In this document: positions 40,102 through 46,115 of the stretch, piece after piece
How positions within the stretch are numbered: position 1 is the stretch's first letter
How the letters are laid out: each line of letters begins with the position of its first letter
Assembly: GCA_009885845.1 (NCBI GenBank)
Contig: VFJW01000025.1
Span: 1 to 46,115 of the forward strand
DNA length: 46,115 nucleotides
Direction of reading: 5' to 3'
Origin: Geobacter sp.
Lineage (GTDB): Bacteria; Desulfobacterota; Desulfuromonadia; Geobacterales; Pseudopelobacteraceae
Program-made: the position numbers and the translations under genes
Notes under the pieces: model-generated
What the model was told of the DNA's origin: nothing
The model's database searches: none
Seen by the model: the letters and a program-made list of their open reading frames with translations, nothing else

Positions 40102-41250
40102 ATGACAACTGAAACAACACCACTCACCGCCATACTAACCACCCGCATCAGCGAACAGGGGCGCATAACCTTTGCCGACTTCATGGCGGCCTGCCTCTAC
40201 GAACCTGGGCTCGGCTACTACACTTCACCGGGGCGTAAAGTCGGCGCCGAAGGGGACTTTTATACCAGCATCACCGTGCATGCCGCCTTCGGACGGGTGA
40301 TTGCACGCGAGATCGCCCAGATGTGGCGCAGCATGGGGACGCCAACCGATTTTACCCTGATGGAGTGCGGCGCCGCCAACGGGCGGCTGGCGTGCGATAT
40401 CATGGATTTTCTGGCAGCGCGCGAGCCGGAGATGTACCAGGGACTCCGCCTGGTGCTGGTGGAGCAGGAGCCGACCCTCGAAGCGGCGCAACGGGAAATG
40501 CTGGCCGCTCATATCGACCGGCTCGACTGGCGTTCACCGGACGAGCTTTCTTCCGGGAGTTTTACCTTCAGCGGCTGCCTCTACTCCAATGAACTGATCG
40601 ACGCCCTGCCGACCCACCGGGTGATCATGACGTCCGATGGCCTGAAGGAGCTGTATGTGACCTGTACGGATGGCGGGTTTACCGAAGAGGTAGGGGAACC
40701 GTCCACCCCGGAACTGGAAACATATCTGAAGCGGGTTGATGTAGAGCTCCATCCGGGCCAGCAGGCCGAAATCAATCTGAACGCCCCGAAGTGGCTGGGA
40801 GCGGCAGCGAAAGCGCTCGCGCAGGGTTTCATTCTGACGATTGATTACGGATACCCGGCCGCTGAACTCTACACCCCCCGGCGCAAACTGGGGACGCTGC
40901 TCTGCTATTACCGCCATCAGACCGAGGAGAATCCTTTCCTCCGCCCGGGGCTGCAGGATATTACCGCCCACGTAGATTTTTCGGCTCTCATGACGTGCGG
41001 AGAAGAACTCGGTCTGCAAAACGTCTGGTTTGGCGAACAGTACCGCTTCCTCCTCTCGGCCGGTATTGTCGAGGAAATCAAGGATATCGAGCGATCTGCA
41101 ATATCCGAAGAGGAAAAACTGCGCCTCCGCCTGACCCTCAAAAAACTGATCCTCCCCGAAGGCGGGATGGGGGACACCTTCAAGATTTTGATTCAATCCC
41201 GCGAGGTACCGGCTCCGCGGCTGCTCTGCCAACGCAGGATAGGGGGATAA
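40102..41250 (+). CDS. SAM-dependent methyltransferase, MidA/NDUFAF7 family
   Basis: A 382-residue DUF185 (MidA/NDUFAF7) protein. Typical segments are ITFADFMAACLYEPGLGYY, GDFYTSITVHAAFG, the SAM loop LMECGAANGRLACDIM (about residues 90-105), SNELIDALPTHR and LTIDYGYP. In mitochondria NDUFAF7 dimethylates an arginine of complex I; the bacterial target is not known. It is directly followed by the HAD hydrolase gene with no gap (TAA then ATG), so both are in one operon. Confidence 0.88.
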   Translation: MTTETTPLTAILTTRISEQGRITFADFMAACLYEPGLGYYTSPGRKVGAEGDFYTSITVHAAFGRVIAREIAQMWRSMGTPTDFTLMECGAANGRLACDIMDFLAAREPEMYQGLRLVLVEQEPTLEAAQREMLAAHIDRLDWRSPDELSSGSFTFSGCLYSNELIDALPTHRVIMTSDGLKELYVTCTDGGFTEEVGEPSTPELETYLKRVDVELHPGQQAEINLNAPKWLGAAAKALAQGFILTIDYGYPAAELYTPRRKLGTLLCYYRHQTEENPFLRPGLQDITAHVDFSALMTCGEELGLQNVWFGEQYRFLLSAGIVEEIKDIERSAISEEEKLRLRLTLKKLILPEGGMGDTFKILIQSREVPAPRLLCQRRIGG

Positions 41251-41907
41251 ATGTCACTCAGTGCATGTCATGAAATCCGCGGAATCGTATTTGACCTGGA
41301 CGGAACCCTGTATGTCTGTGACCGCTATGCTGCCGAGATTCAGGATGCTTCCGTAGCCTATATTGCCGGACTGAAGGGTATCAGCCAGACAGAGGCGGTG
41401 GAGTTGATGAGCACTGTCTGGCTGAAGCGTGCGGAAGAGAGTGGCACGACTCAGACCATCTCCGGAGTCTGTACGTATCTGGGGGGCAGTGTTCAGGGGC
41501 TGCATCGGTTCTTTGCAGAAAACCTGCGGCCGGAAGCATATCTTGTGCGGGACGAACGGGTTATCGGCATGCTCGAGCGACTTGCAGAGCGGTTCTCTCT
41601 CTTCATCTACACGAACAATAATCGTATCCTGACAACGCGTATCATGAATATTCTGGGGCTGGACGGACTGGTGCGCGGCACCTTTACTATTGATGACACC
41701 TGGTGCGGAAAACCCGATGAGGGCATGGTACACAGGGTATTGGGAGAGGTCGGGTTATCTCCGGAAGAGGTGCTGTTTGTCGGAGATCGCTTTGACGTCG
41801 ATCTGAGGGTGCCGGAACAGCTCGGCTGCCCGGTGTATCTGAGCCAGAGCCTGGAACAGTTGTTGCGGTTGGAAAATCTGTTATTCTTTCCGAAGGTATC
41901 TCAGTAA
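41251..41907 (+). CDS. HAD-superfamily phosphatase
   Basis: A 218-residue HAD hydrolase with all four motifs: FDLDGTLYV (nucleophile Asp), IYTNNN, CGKPDEG (Lys) and FVGDRFDVDL. The helical cap between motifs I and II suggests a phosphoglycolate phosphatase-like enzyme, but the substrate is not clear. It begins right after the methyltransferase stop. Its last 27 bases overlap the end of the RluA gene on the other strand. Confidence 0.85.
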   Translation: MSLSACHEIRGIVFDLDGTLYVCDRYAAEIQDASVAYIAGLKGISQTEAVELMSTVWLKRAEESGTTQTISGVCTYLGGSVQGLHRFFAENLRPEAYLVRDERVIGMLERLAERFSLFIYTNNNRILTTRIMNILGLDGLVRGTFTIDDTWCGKPDEGMVHRVLGEVGLSPEEVLFVGDRFDVDLRVPEQLGCPVYLSQSLEQLLRLENLLFFPKVSQ

Positions 41908-42831
41908 TTCCTGCAGATCCTCCGGCGGCTCAGTCGTAAACTCGATATATTCACCGCTTGATGGATGAATGAAACCGAGACAACGTGCGTGCAGCGCCTG
42001 ACGGCCAAGATGATTGATCATGCCTCGTAACTTGGTATCGGGAATGTTATTGCAGCGGCCTCCATCCGGATACAGCGGATCGCCGAGCAGCGGGTAACCG
42101 GCTTCGGTCAGATGTACCCGGATCTGATGAGTCCGACCGGTCTCCAGCCTCAGTTCTACCAGTGAAATTCTGCCGTAGCGCTCCTTCACCTTCCAGCGGG
42201 TAACCGCATGCTTGCCGTTTTTTGCCTTGCCGGACAGGCGCAGCCGTTCGGTCGGATGGCGTCCGATAATCCCCTCTATTTTGCCGGTATCCTCCGCCGG
42301 TGAACCGTAAATCAGTGCCTGATAGATGCGTTTGACCGTGTGGGCGCTGAACTGCTCCGAGAGCGCATGGTGGGCACGGTCATGCTTGGCCGCCACCAGC
42401 ACGCCGGAGGTCCCCTTGTCGAGACGATGAACGATACCGGGTCGCAACTCGCCGCCGATTCCGGCCAGATCGCTGCAATGGGCAAGCAGGGCGTTGACCA
42501 GAGTACCGCTGGTGTTGCCTGCTCCGGGGTGAACCACCATTCCGGCCGCCTTATTGATCACGATCAGATCGCTGTCCTCATACAAAACCTCCAGCGGGAT
42601 CACCTCTGCCAGCGGTTCGGCAGGAAGCGGCGGCGGGATATCGACCTCGATCTGCTCCCCACCCCTCAGTTTCAGTGACGTGCGCACCTGTTTGCCGTCG
42701 ACCAGGACACAGCCGGTTTCGATGAGTCTCTGCACCATTGCGCGGGATTCGCCGCCCATTTCACGGCTGAGAAACAGATCAATTCTGACCGGTTCGTTTT
42801 CGGGAGAAAATGTAATTGAAATATGATTCAT
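41881..42831 (-). CDS. RluA-family 23S rRNA pseudouridine synthase (RluD-like)
   Basis: A 316-residue enzyme. An N-terminal S4 RNA-binding domain (about 14-75) precedes the RluA catalytic domain with the active-site Asp in HRLDKGTSGVLVAAK. Other signatures are VVHPGAGN, GRTHQIRVHL and GYPLLGDPLY. The length and S4 domain match RluD, which modifies helix 69 of 23S rRNA. The ATG at 42831 is used; the frame runs open to 43053, but that part crosses the palindromic repeat and has no family resemblance. Confidence 0.88.
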   Translation of the reverse strand: MNHISITFSPENEPVRIDLFLSREMGGESRAMVQRLIETGCVLVDGKQVRTSLKLRGGEQIEVDIPPPLPAEPLAEVIPLEVLYEDSDLIVINKAAGMVVHPGAGNTSGTLVNALLAHCSDLAGIGGELRPGIVHRLDKGTSGVLVAAKHDRAHHALSEQFSAHTVKRIYQALIYGSPAEDTGKIEGIIGRHPTERLRLSGKAKNGKHAVTRWKVKERYGRISLVELRLETGRTHQIRVHLTEAGYPLLGDPLYPDGGRCNNIPDTKLRGMINHLGRQALHARCLGFIHPSSGEYIEFTTEPPEDLQELLRYLRKE

Positions 42832-42845
42832 GAAAACCTCTAAAA

Positions 42846-42863
42846 AGTTTCCGTACGGAAACT
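42846..42863. repeat. 18-base perfect palindrome upstream of the RluA gene
   Basis: AGTTTCCGTACGGAAACT reads the same on both strands. It lies 15 bases upstream of the RluA start codon, where it may act as an operator, and shares the GTTTCC/GGAAAC core with the larger element at 42882. Confidence 0.75.
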
Positions 42864-42881
42864 CCGGACGAGAAACTGTTG

Positions 42882-43023
42882 GTTTCCGATCTGGAAAGCG
42901 GGGATTTTTTCTCCTGACAAGGAAATCGAGGAGTTGCGCGGAAGCGTACGTAAGTACGCTGCACAAGCAAGGCCGAAGATTGACGCAGCCAGGAGGGAAA
43001 AGCACCCTTTCCGGATCGGAAAC
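42882..43023. repeat. 142-base near-perfect palindromic element
   Basis: GTTTCCGATCTGGAAAG (42882-42898) and CTTTCCGGATCGGAAAC (43007-43023) pair with one mismatch. Pairing continues inward (TTTTTTCTCCTG with CAGGAGGGAAAA), and the middle holds GCGTAC (42944-42949) / GTACGC (42954-42959). As RNA it would form one long branched hairpin. It resembles intergenic repeats I recall from Geobacter genomes, but I cannot confirm copy number from one window. Confidence 0.7.
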
Positions 43024-43033
43024 TAAACAGCAA

Positions 43034-43059
43034 AGGCGCGCCGGGAAAGGCACGCCTCG
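43034..43059. terminator. Possible hairpin at the end of the 87-residue gene
   Basis: AGGCGCGCC and GGCACGCCT pair with one wobble or mismatch around GGGAAA. Only a short T-run follows on the minus strand. It lies just past the stop of the gene at 43085-43348. Confidence 0.4.
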
Positions 43060-43084
43060 CAGAAAAAATGAGTATAAACTTTTG

Positions 43085-43348
43085 TTACCAGATGGAAGAT
43101 TCTATTTTACCCGCCCGCTTGATCAGAACATCAACAACCGCAATCTCATAGATCAGATCCGGGTTGATATCAGTGGACACCCGGGAGAGCATATGCTGAC
43201 GACCCTCTTCAATCTCTTCCTGGAGAACGTCAAAAATATTGTCGTTTTTGATGCCGTTCTCGACTTTTTCCTTGTTGTACATTGCCACGTCGGAGAGAAT
43301 GGCTCTGGCCAGCCGTTTTGCCTGATCCGGATTATCTATCATATTCAT
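43085..43348 (-). CDS. Small helical protein of unknown function
   Basis: An 87-residue, mostly helical acidic protein (AKRLARAILSDVAMYNKEKV; FDVLQEEIEEGRQHMLSRV). I do not recognise the family. It has a modest ribosome site (AGGAAC) before ATG 43348. It lies downstream of the HtrA gene on the same strand with a gap under 50 bases, so it may be co-transcribed with that protease gene. Confidence 0.65.
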   Translation of the reverse strand: MNMIDNPDQAKRLARAILSDVAMYNKEKVENGIKNDNIFDVLQEEIEEGRQHMLSRVSTDINPDLIYEIAVVDVLIKRAGKIESSIW

Positions 43349-43389
43349 GGTTGATGTTCCTCATGGAGTAGAGTTTTAGCTTTATAGCA

Positions 43390-44826
43390 CTATTTTAAGC
43401 GCAATGCAAAGTAGATGCTTGCATCACCGCGACGAACGAGAATCGTCATGTTCCCGCCACGGCTCGACTGCTGGATGACACGAGTATATTCAGCCGTGGT
43501 GGCGGTTCTTTTGCGGTTGATCGACATTATCACATCTCCCCGTTTAATGCCCGCTTCAGCGGCGGCTCCACCACGTATCGCATCAACAACGGCGACTCCG
43601 TCTCCCTGTTCGGCATTTACGACAACCAGTCCGAGCAGATCTGCTTCGCCCTCCTGCTGCCGATTACCCCGCTCAACGCGCTGCCGCTGTTTTGGTACGG
43701 CATCGGCACTTGCCAGCGTGATGCTCAGATCAAGCGCCTTACCGTCGCGGAAGACGGTAATTTTTGCAGCCTTTCCGATTCCCGCTTCGGCAACCAGTCG
43801 CTGAAGGTGAGAGGGGTCTTTAACCTCGCTGCCGTTAAGACCGGTAATAACATCCCCCTGCCTGACACCGGCCTTCTCTGCCGGTCCCCCCTTGATAACA
43901 TCGTTGACCAGTGCGCCTTTAGCCTGTTTCAATCCGAAGGACTGAGCCAGTTCATCGGTGACCGGTTGAATCGTGACCCCCATGTAGCCGCGGCTGACGC
44001 TCCCTTTCTGGATCAACTGGGAAAAAACCGGTTTAGCCATATTGATCGGAATGGCAAAGCCGATTCCCTGGCCGGCAGCGACGATAGCGGTATTAATGCC
44101 GACCACCTCTCCATACACGTTCAGAAGCGGCCCCCCGGAGTTACCGGGGTTGATTGAGGCATCCGTCTGGATAAAATTCTCGTAGGTTTCAATACCCATA
44201 TTGGAGCGACCGGTGGCCGATATGACCCCGACCGTCATGGTCCGGTCAAGACCGAACGGGTTACCGATGGCAATTGCCCACTGGCCGACTTCAAGTTTAT
44301 CGGAATCGCCCAGCACCGCGGCAGGAAGATCAACAGCAGTTATCTTGATTACAGCGATGTCGGTTTTCGGGTCGCTGCCGACTACTTTAGCATCATACAT
44401 TTTATCGTTGGAGAGTTTGACCTGAATGCTCTCGGCATCGCGAACAACATGGTCATTGGTTACGATGTAGCCATCCGTGCTGAGCAGAAAACCCGAACCG
44501 AGGCTCCTGTCACGCCGGGTCTGCGGCCCTCCGAAAAAATCCTCGAAAAGTGGATTGGCTTCAAAAAACGGCTGAATGGCCTTTTTTCGACTGACTGTCG
44601 AGATATTGACTACGGAAGGGGTCACCTTTTTCGATACGTTGCTGAATGCTTTCTGGGTGGAGAGAATATCGGTCGGTACATCCTTGACCGGAGCATCCGC
44701 TTCACTCCCTTTGCGATTCGATTCAAGAAACAGGGGAGCTTCGTTTTTTTCGCTGCAGCCGCCAAGAGCAACAATCAAAATACTGGCAGCAGCAAGCAGT
44801 GAAGGCAGACGGATCAAAGGATTCAT
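43390..44826 (-). CDS. HtrA/DegP-type serine protease, lipoprotein form
   Basis: A 478-residue Do-family protease of the cell envelope. The signal peptide ends in lipobox ALGGC (Cys24), so it is lipid-anchored rather than soluble. The catalytic triad is His126 (TNDHVV), Asp156 (KTDIAVIK) and Ser230 (GNSGGPL). Two PDZ domains follow (about 285-375, and 395-475). It degrades or refolds damaged exported proteins. ATG 44826 is chosen over the in-frame start four codons upstream because the hydrophobic signal begins right after it. The cupin regulator is divergent from it. Confidence 0.9.
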   Translation of the reverse strand: MNPLIRLPSLLAAASILIVALGGCSEKNEAPLFLESNRKGSEADAPVKDVPTDILSTQKAFSNVSKKVTPSVVNISTVSRKKAIQPFFEANPLFEDFFGGPQTRRDRSLGSGFLLSTDGYIVTNDHVVRDAESIQVKLSNDKMYDAKVVGSDPKTDIAVIKITAVDLPAAVLGDSDKLEVGQWAIAIGNPFGLDRTMTVGVISATGRSNMGIETYENFIQTDASINPGNSGGPLLNVYGEVVGINTAIVAAGQGIGFAIPINMAKPVFSQLIQKGSVSRGYMGVTIQPVTDELAQSFGLKQAKGALVNDVIKGGPAEKAGVRQGDVITGLNGSEVKDPSHLQRLVAEAGIGKAAKITVFRDGKALDLSITLASADAVPKQRQRVERGNRQQEGEADLLGLVVVNAEQGDGVAVVDAIRGGAAAEAGIKRGDVIMSINRKRTATTAEYTRVIQQSSRGGNMTILVRRGDASIYFALRLK

Positions 44827-45017
44827 GCGAGACAACACCTTATGTGCGTAAAGTCTGGTAACCTGTCGAAACAGTAATCATATTCTGTTGACGTGTCAAG
44901 GAAACAGGTACGATATCTGTCCGAATATATAGTTCTATTCAGTATAATATTGTTATTGAATCGCCGCTCCGTTTGTGTAAAAGTAGATTATCAAACAAAC
45001 AGTTGACGGGAGTGAAT

Positions 45018-45623
45018 ATGCCAACAGACATCAAAGCCCAGATCAAGGAATTCCGCATCGGCGAGAAGATCAGAGGCCTCCGGCAGCAGAAACGGCTGAC
45101 ACTTCAGGAACTGTCTGAACTGACGACCCTTTCCAAACCACTGTTATCGCAGATCGAGAACCAGCAGGTCATCCCGCCCTTGGCCACTCTTCTCAAGATC
45201 GCCAGGGGGCTCAAGGTTGACATCCATTTTTTCTTTGCCGATGCCGACAACAGCCAGAAATATGTGTTGACGAGACGTGAGGATGTCAGGGAGGACGAAA
45301 AGGTGCCGCGCTCGTCTTCAAATGAGGTGGTCAGACCGTACGCCTATCATTCTCTGGCCCAGGGGCTCCGGCATAAGCATATGGAGCCGTTTCTGGTCGA
45401 GTTCGAAAACAGGACGTGGGATGACTCTCTCTTCTTCAAGCATGAGGGTGACGAAGAATTTATTTACATCACGGCAGGGGAACTGGATTTTCATTACAAC
45501 AACGAGGTGCTTCGCATGCGCACCGGGGACAGCATCTATTATGATTCCAGCCAGCCGCACGGATGGGTGGCGGTCGGAGAGGGAAATGCCCGGGCGGTGG
45601 CGGTCATGTACACGAAGGAGTGA
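45018..45623 (+). CDS. XRE-family regulator with C-terminal cupin domain
   Basis: A 201-residue regulator: an N-terminal XRE helix-turn-helix (about 14-70: LRQQKRLTLQELSELTTLSK, then LLSQIENQ) and a C-terminal cupin sensor (about 120-195: FFKHEGDEEFIYITAGELDF, then GDSIYYDSSQPHGWV). Proteins of this build (PuuR/SutR-like) bind a small ligand in the cupin and repress nearby catabolic genes. ATG 45018 follows GACGGGAG; the in-frame upstream start at 44973 is rejected. It is divergent from htrA, so the shared 190-base region may carry its operator. Confidence 0.85.
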   Translation: MPTDIKAQIKEFRIGEKIRGLRQQKRLTLQELSELTTLSKPLLSQIENQQVIPPLATLLKIARGLKVDIHFFFADADNSQKYVLTRREDVREDEKVPRSSSNEVVRPYAYHSLAQGLRHKHMEPFLVEFENRTWDDSLFFKHEGDEEFIYITAGELDFHYNNEVLRMRTGDSIYYDSSQPHGWVAVGEGNARAVAVMYTKE

Positions 45624-45714
45624 CGTAGATCACCAGTAGATTCTTATCTCTGAAATAATCTATATAGTTGTTCATTGGCAGTACATACCAGTCGAACAAA
45701 TATCATTCCCTTAC

Positions 45715-45963
45715 TCACCTTCAAAGAGCCGACCTTGGCAAGCGCTTCGGTAACCGTCGACAGGGTCTCTGCCTTATGTTTGGCATATCCCTTGACCACT
45801 TCAACAAGGTTGCGAATAAGATCGTTTCGCTGGCAGGATGATTCACAACATCACCCCAGACGGCAGTCACAGCCGCCTCGTTGGTCTGCATGCTGTTGTA
45901 GCCTCAGCCGGACAGCAGAGCCGGCAATATCGTTCAAATCATTACCATCACAATCATTCTCAT
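45715..45963 (-). pseudogene. Dead lemA-type lipoprotein gene
   Basis: On the minus strand an AAAGGAGT site precedes ATG 45963, but the frame has TGA after nine codons and again at the lipobox, where LSG-stop-GYN stands for the LSGCGYN of LemA. The readable text continues SMQTNEAAVTAVWGDVVNH, then shifts frame to DLIRNLVEVVKGYAKHKAET and LSTVTEALAKV. Order and wording match the LemA N-terminal domain. At least two stops and a frameshift show inactivation. Confidence 0.75.
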
Positions 45964-46009
45964 AGTCAACTCCTTTCGAATAGGATCGCTAAGTTGCATG
46001 AAGCAGCCG

Positions 46010-46115
46010 TCATCCGAGCGGTTCGAAACCAGCCGTTTCTGGCACATAACTATACAACTGTCCGACGCTGATATCGAAATACCAGCCGTGCAAAAGCAAA
46101 GAACCCGATTCAACC
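46010..46115 (-). CDS. C-terminal end of a beta-carbonic anhydrase (cut by window edge)
   Basis: The last 34 codons of a gene entering from the right: LLLHGWYFDISVGQLYSY, then ETAGFEPLG and TGA 46012-46010. The HGWYFDI segment followed by G-x-L and F-x-P-L is the usual C-terminus of beta-class carbonic anhydrases, which interconvert CO2 and bicarbonate. The metal-binding part lies outside the window. Confidence 0.65.
   Translation of the reverse strand, partial: VESGSLLLHGWYFDISVGQLYSYVPETAGFEPLG

Noticed and set aside
40534-41232. 232-codon minus-strand frame opposite the MidA-like methyltransferase
   Set aside because: The plus strand has clear DUF185 motifs throughout; the antisense frame has none.
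42832-43053. Upstream extension of the RluA frame
   Set aside because: It runs through a palindromic repeat, has no family resemblance, and the S4 domain starts correctly at 42831.
45675-46071. Plus-strand frames at the right edge
   Set aside because: The minus strand carries recognisable LemA and carbonic anhydrase sequence here; the plus frames are their shadows.
1-46115. tRNA, rRNA, integrase or attachment sites that would define an integrated element
   Set aside because: I searched by eye for tRNA-like cloverleaf ends, rRNA blocks and integrase genes and found none; short or diverged ones could be missed.

Overview
The window looks like a chromosomal segment of a Geobacter-type deltaproteobacterium (Desulfuromonadia). 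The grounds are a relic with the CXXCH spacing of the Geobacter periplasmic cytochrome c7 family, a def-fmt-DUF116 operon, several lipoproteins, and a proteobacterial style of promoter and Shine-Dalgarno site. The assignment is inference from gene content; no rRNA or tRNA is present to fix it.

Layout. 1-12.6 kb is an accessory island: a DUF234-type ATPase behind a strong promoter with a palindromic operator; an MqsA-like regulator overlapping a YhcG (DUF1016) nuclease; then a seven-gene block on the + strand. That block is a sigma-70-like factor, an HTH protein, a fused IrrE-peptidase/UvrD-helicase/cysteine-cluster protein, and a complete bacterial ubiquitin-like cassette in the order Ubl, E2, JAB peptidase, E1 (7985-10700). 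A RhuM fragment, a GNAT enzyme and a broken MNT/HEPN pair follow. 12.6-24.3 kb is mostly housekeeping or lineage genes: hemG, a JAB-DinG helicase, a two-component system, two lipoproteins (one a putative metalloprotease), a K+ channel and an MBL-fold hydrolase, with relics of a chromate transporter and an ATP-binding protein. 24.3-27 kb is a scarred insertion zone: cytochrome c7 tail, mqsRA, displaced copies of the ends of both flanking genes, a small inverted-repeat element and an uncharacterised gene pair. 27-35 kb is core-like: DUF116, fmt, def, a TPR protein and a very large GH13 protein. 35.4-40 kb is a second decayed defence patch: a truncated PLD-domain protein joined to a truncated YhcG, and an IetAS-like AAA ATPase/subtilase pair whose protease has lost its serine half. 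40.1-46.1 kb returns to core genes (MidA-like methyltransferase, HAD hydrolase, RluA-type synthase, HtrA protease, cupin regulator), then a dead lemA and the end of a carbonic anhydrase gene.

How the main system may work. The four Ubl genes supply a modifier with two beta-grasp domains ending in a bare glycine, an activating enzyme, a conjugating enzyme and a JAMM peptidase. That is the parts list of an ISG15-like antiphage conjugation pathway (Bil-type). Three genes upstream, joined by two ATGA overlaps, form a candidate sensing module: an IrrE peptidase on a helicase next to an HTH protein and a sigma factor recalls the ImmA/ImmR logic of repressor cleavage on DNA damage. Control of the Ubl cassette by that module is a hypothesis from adjacency only.
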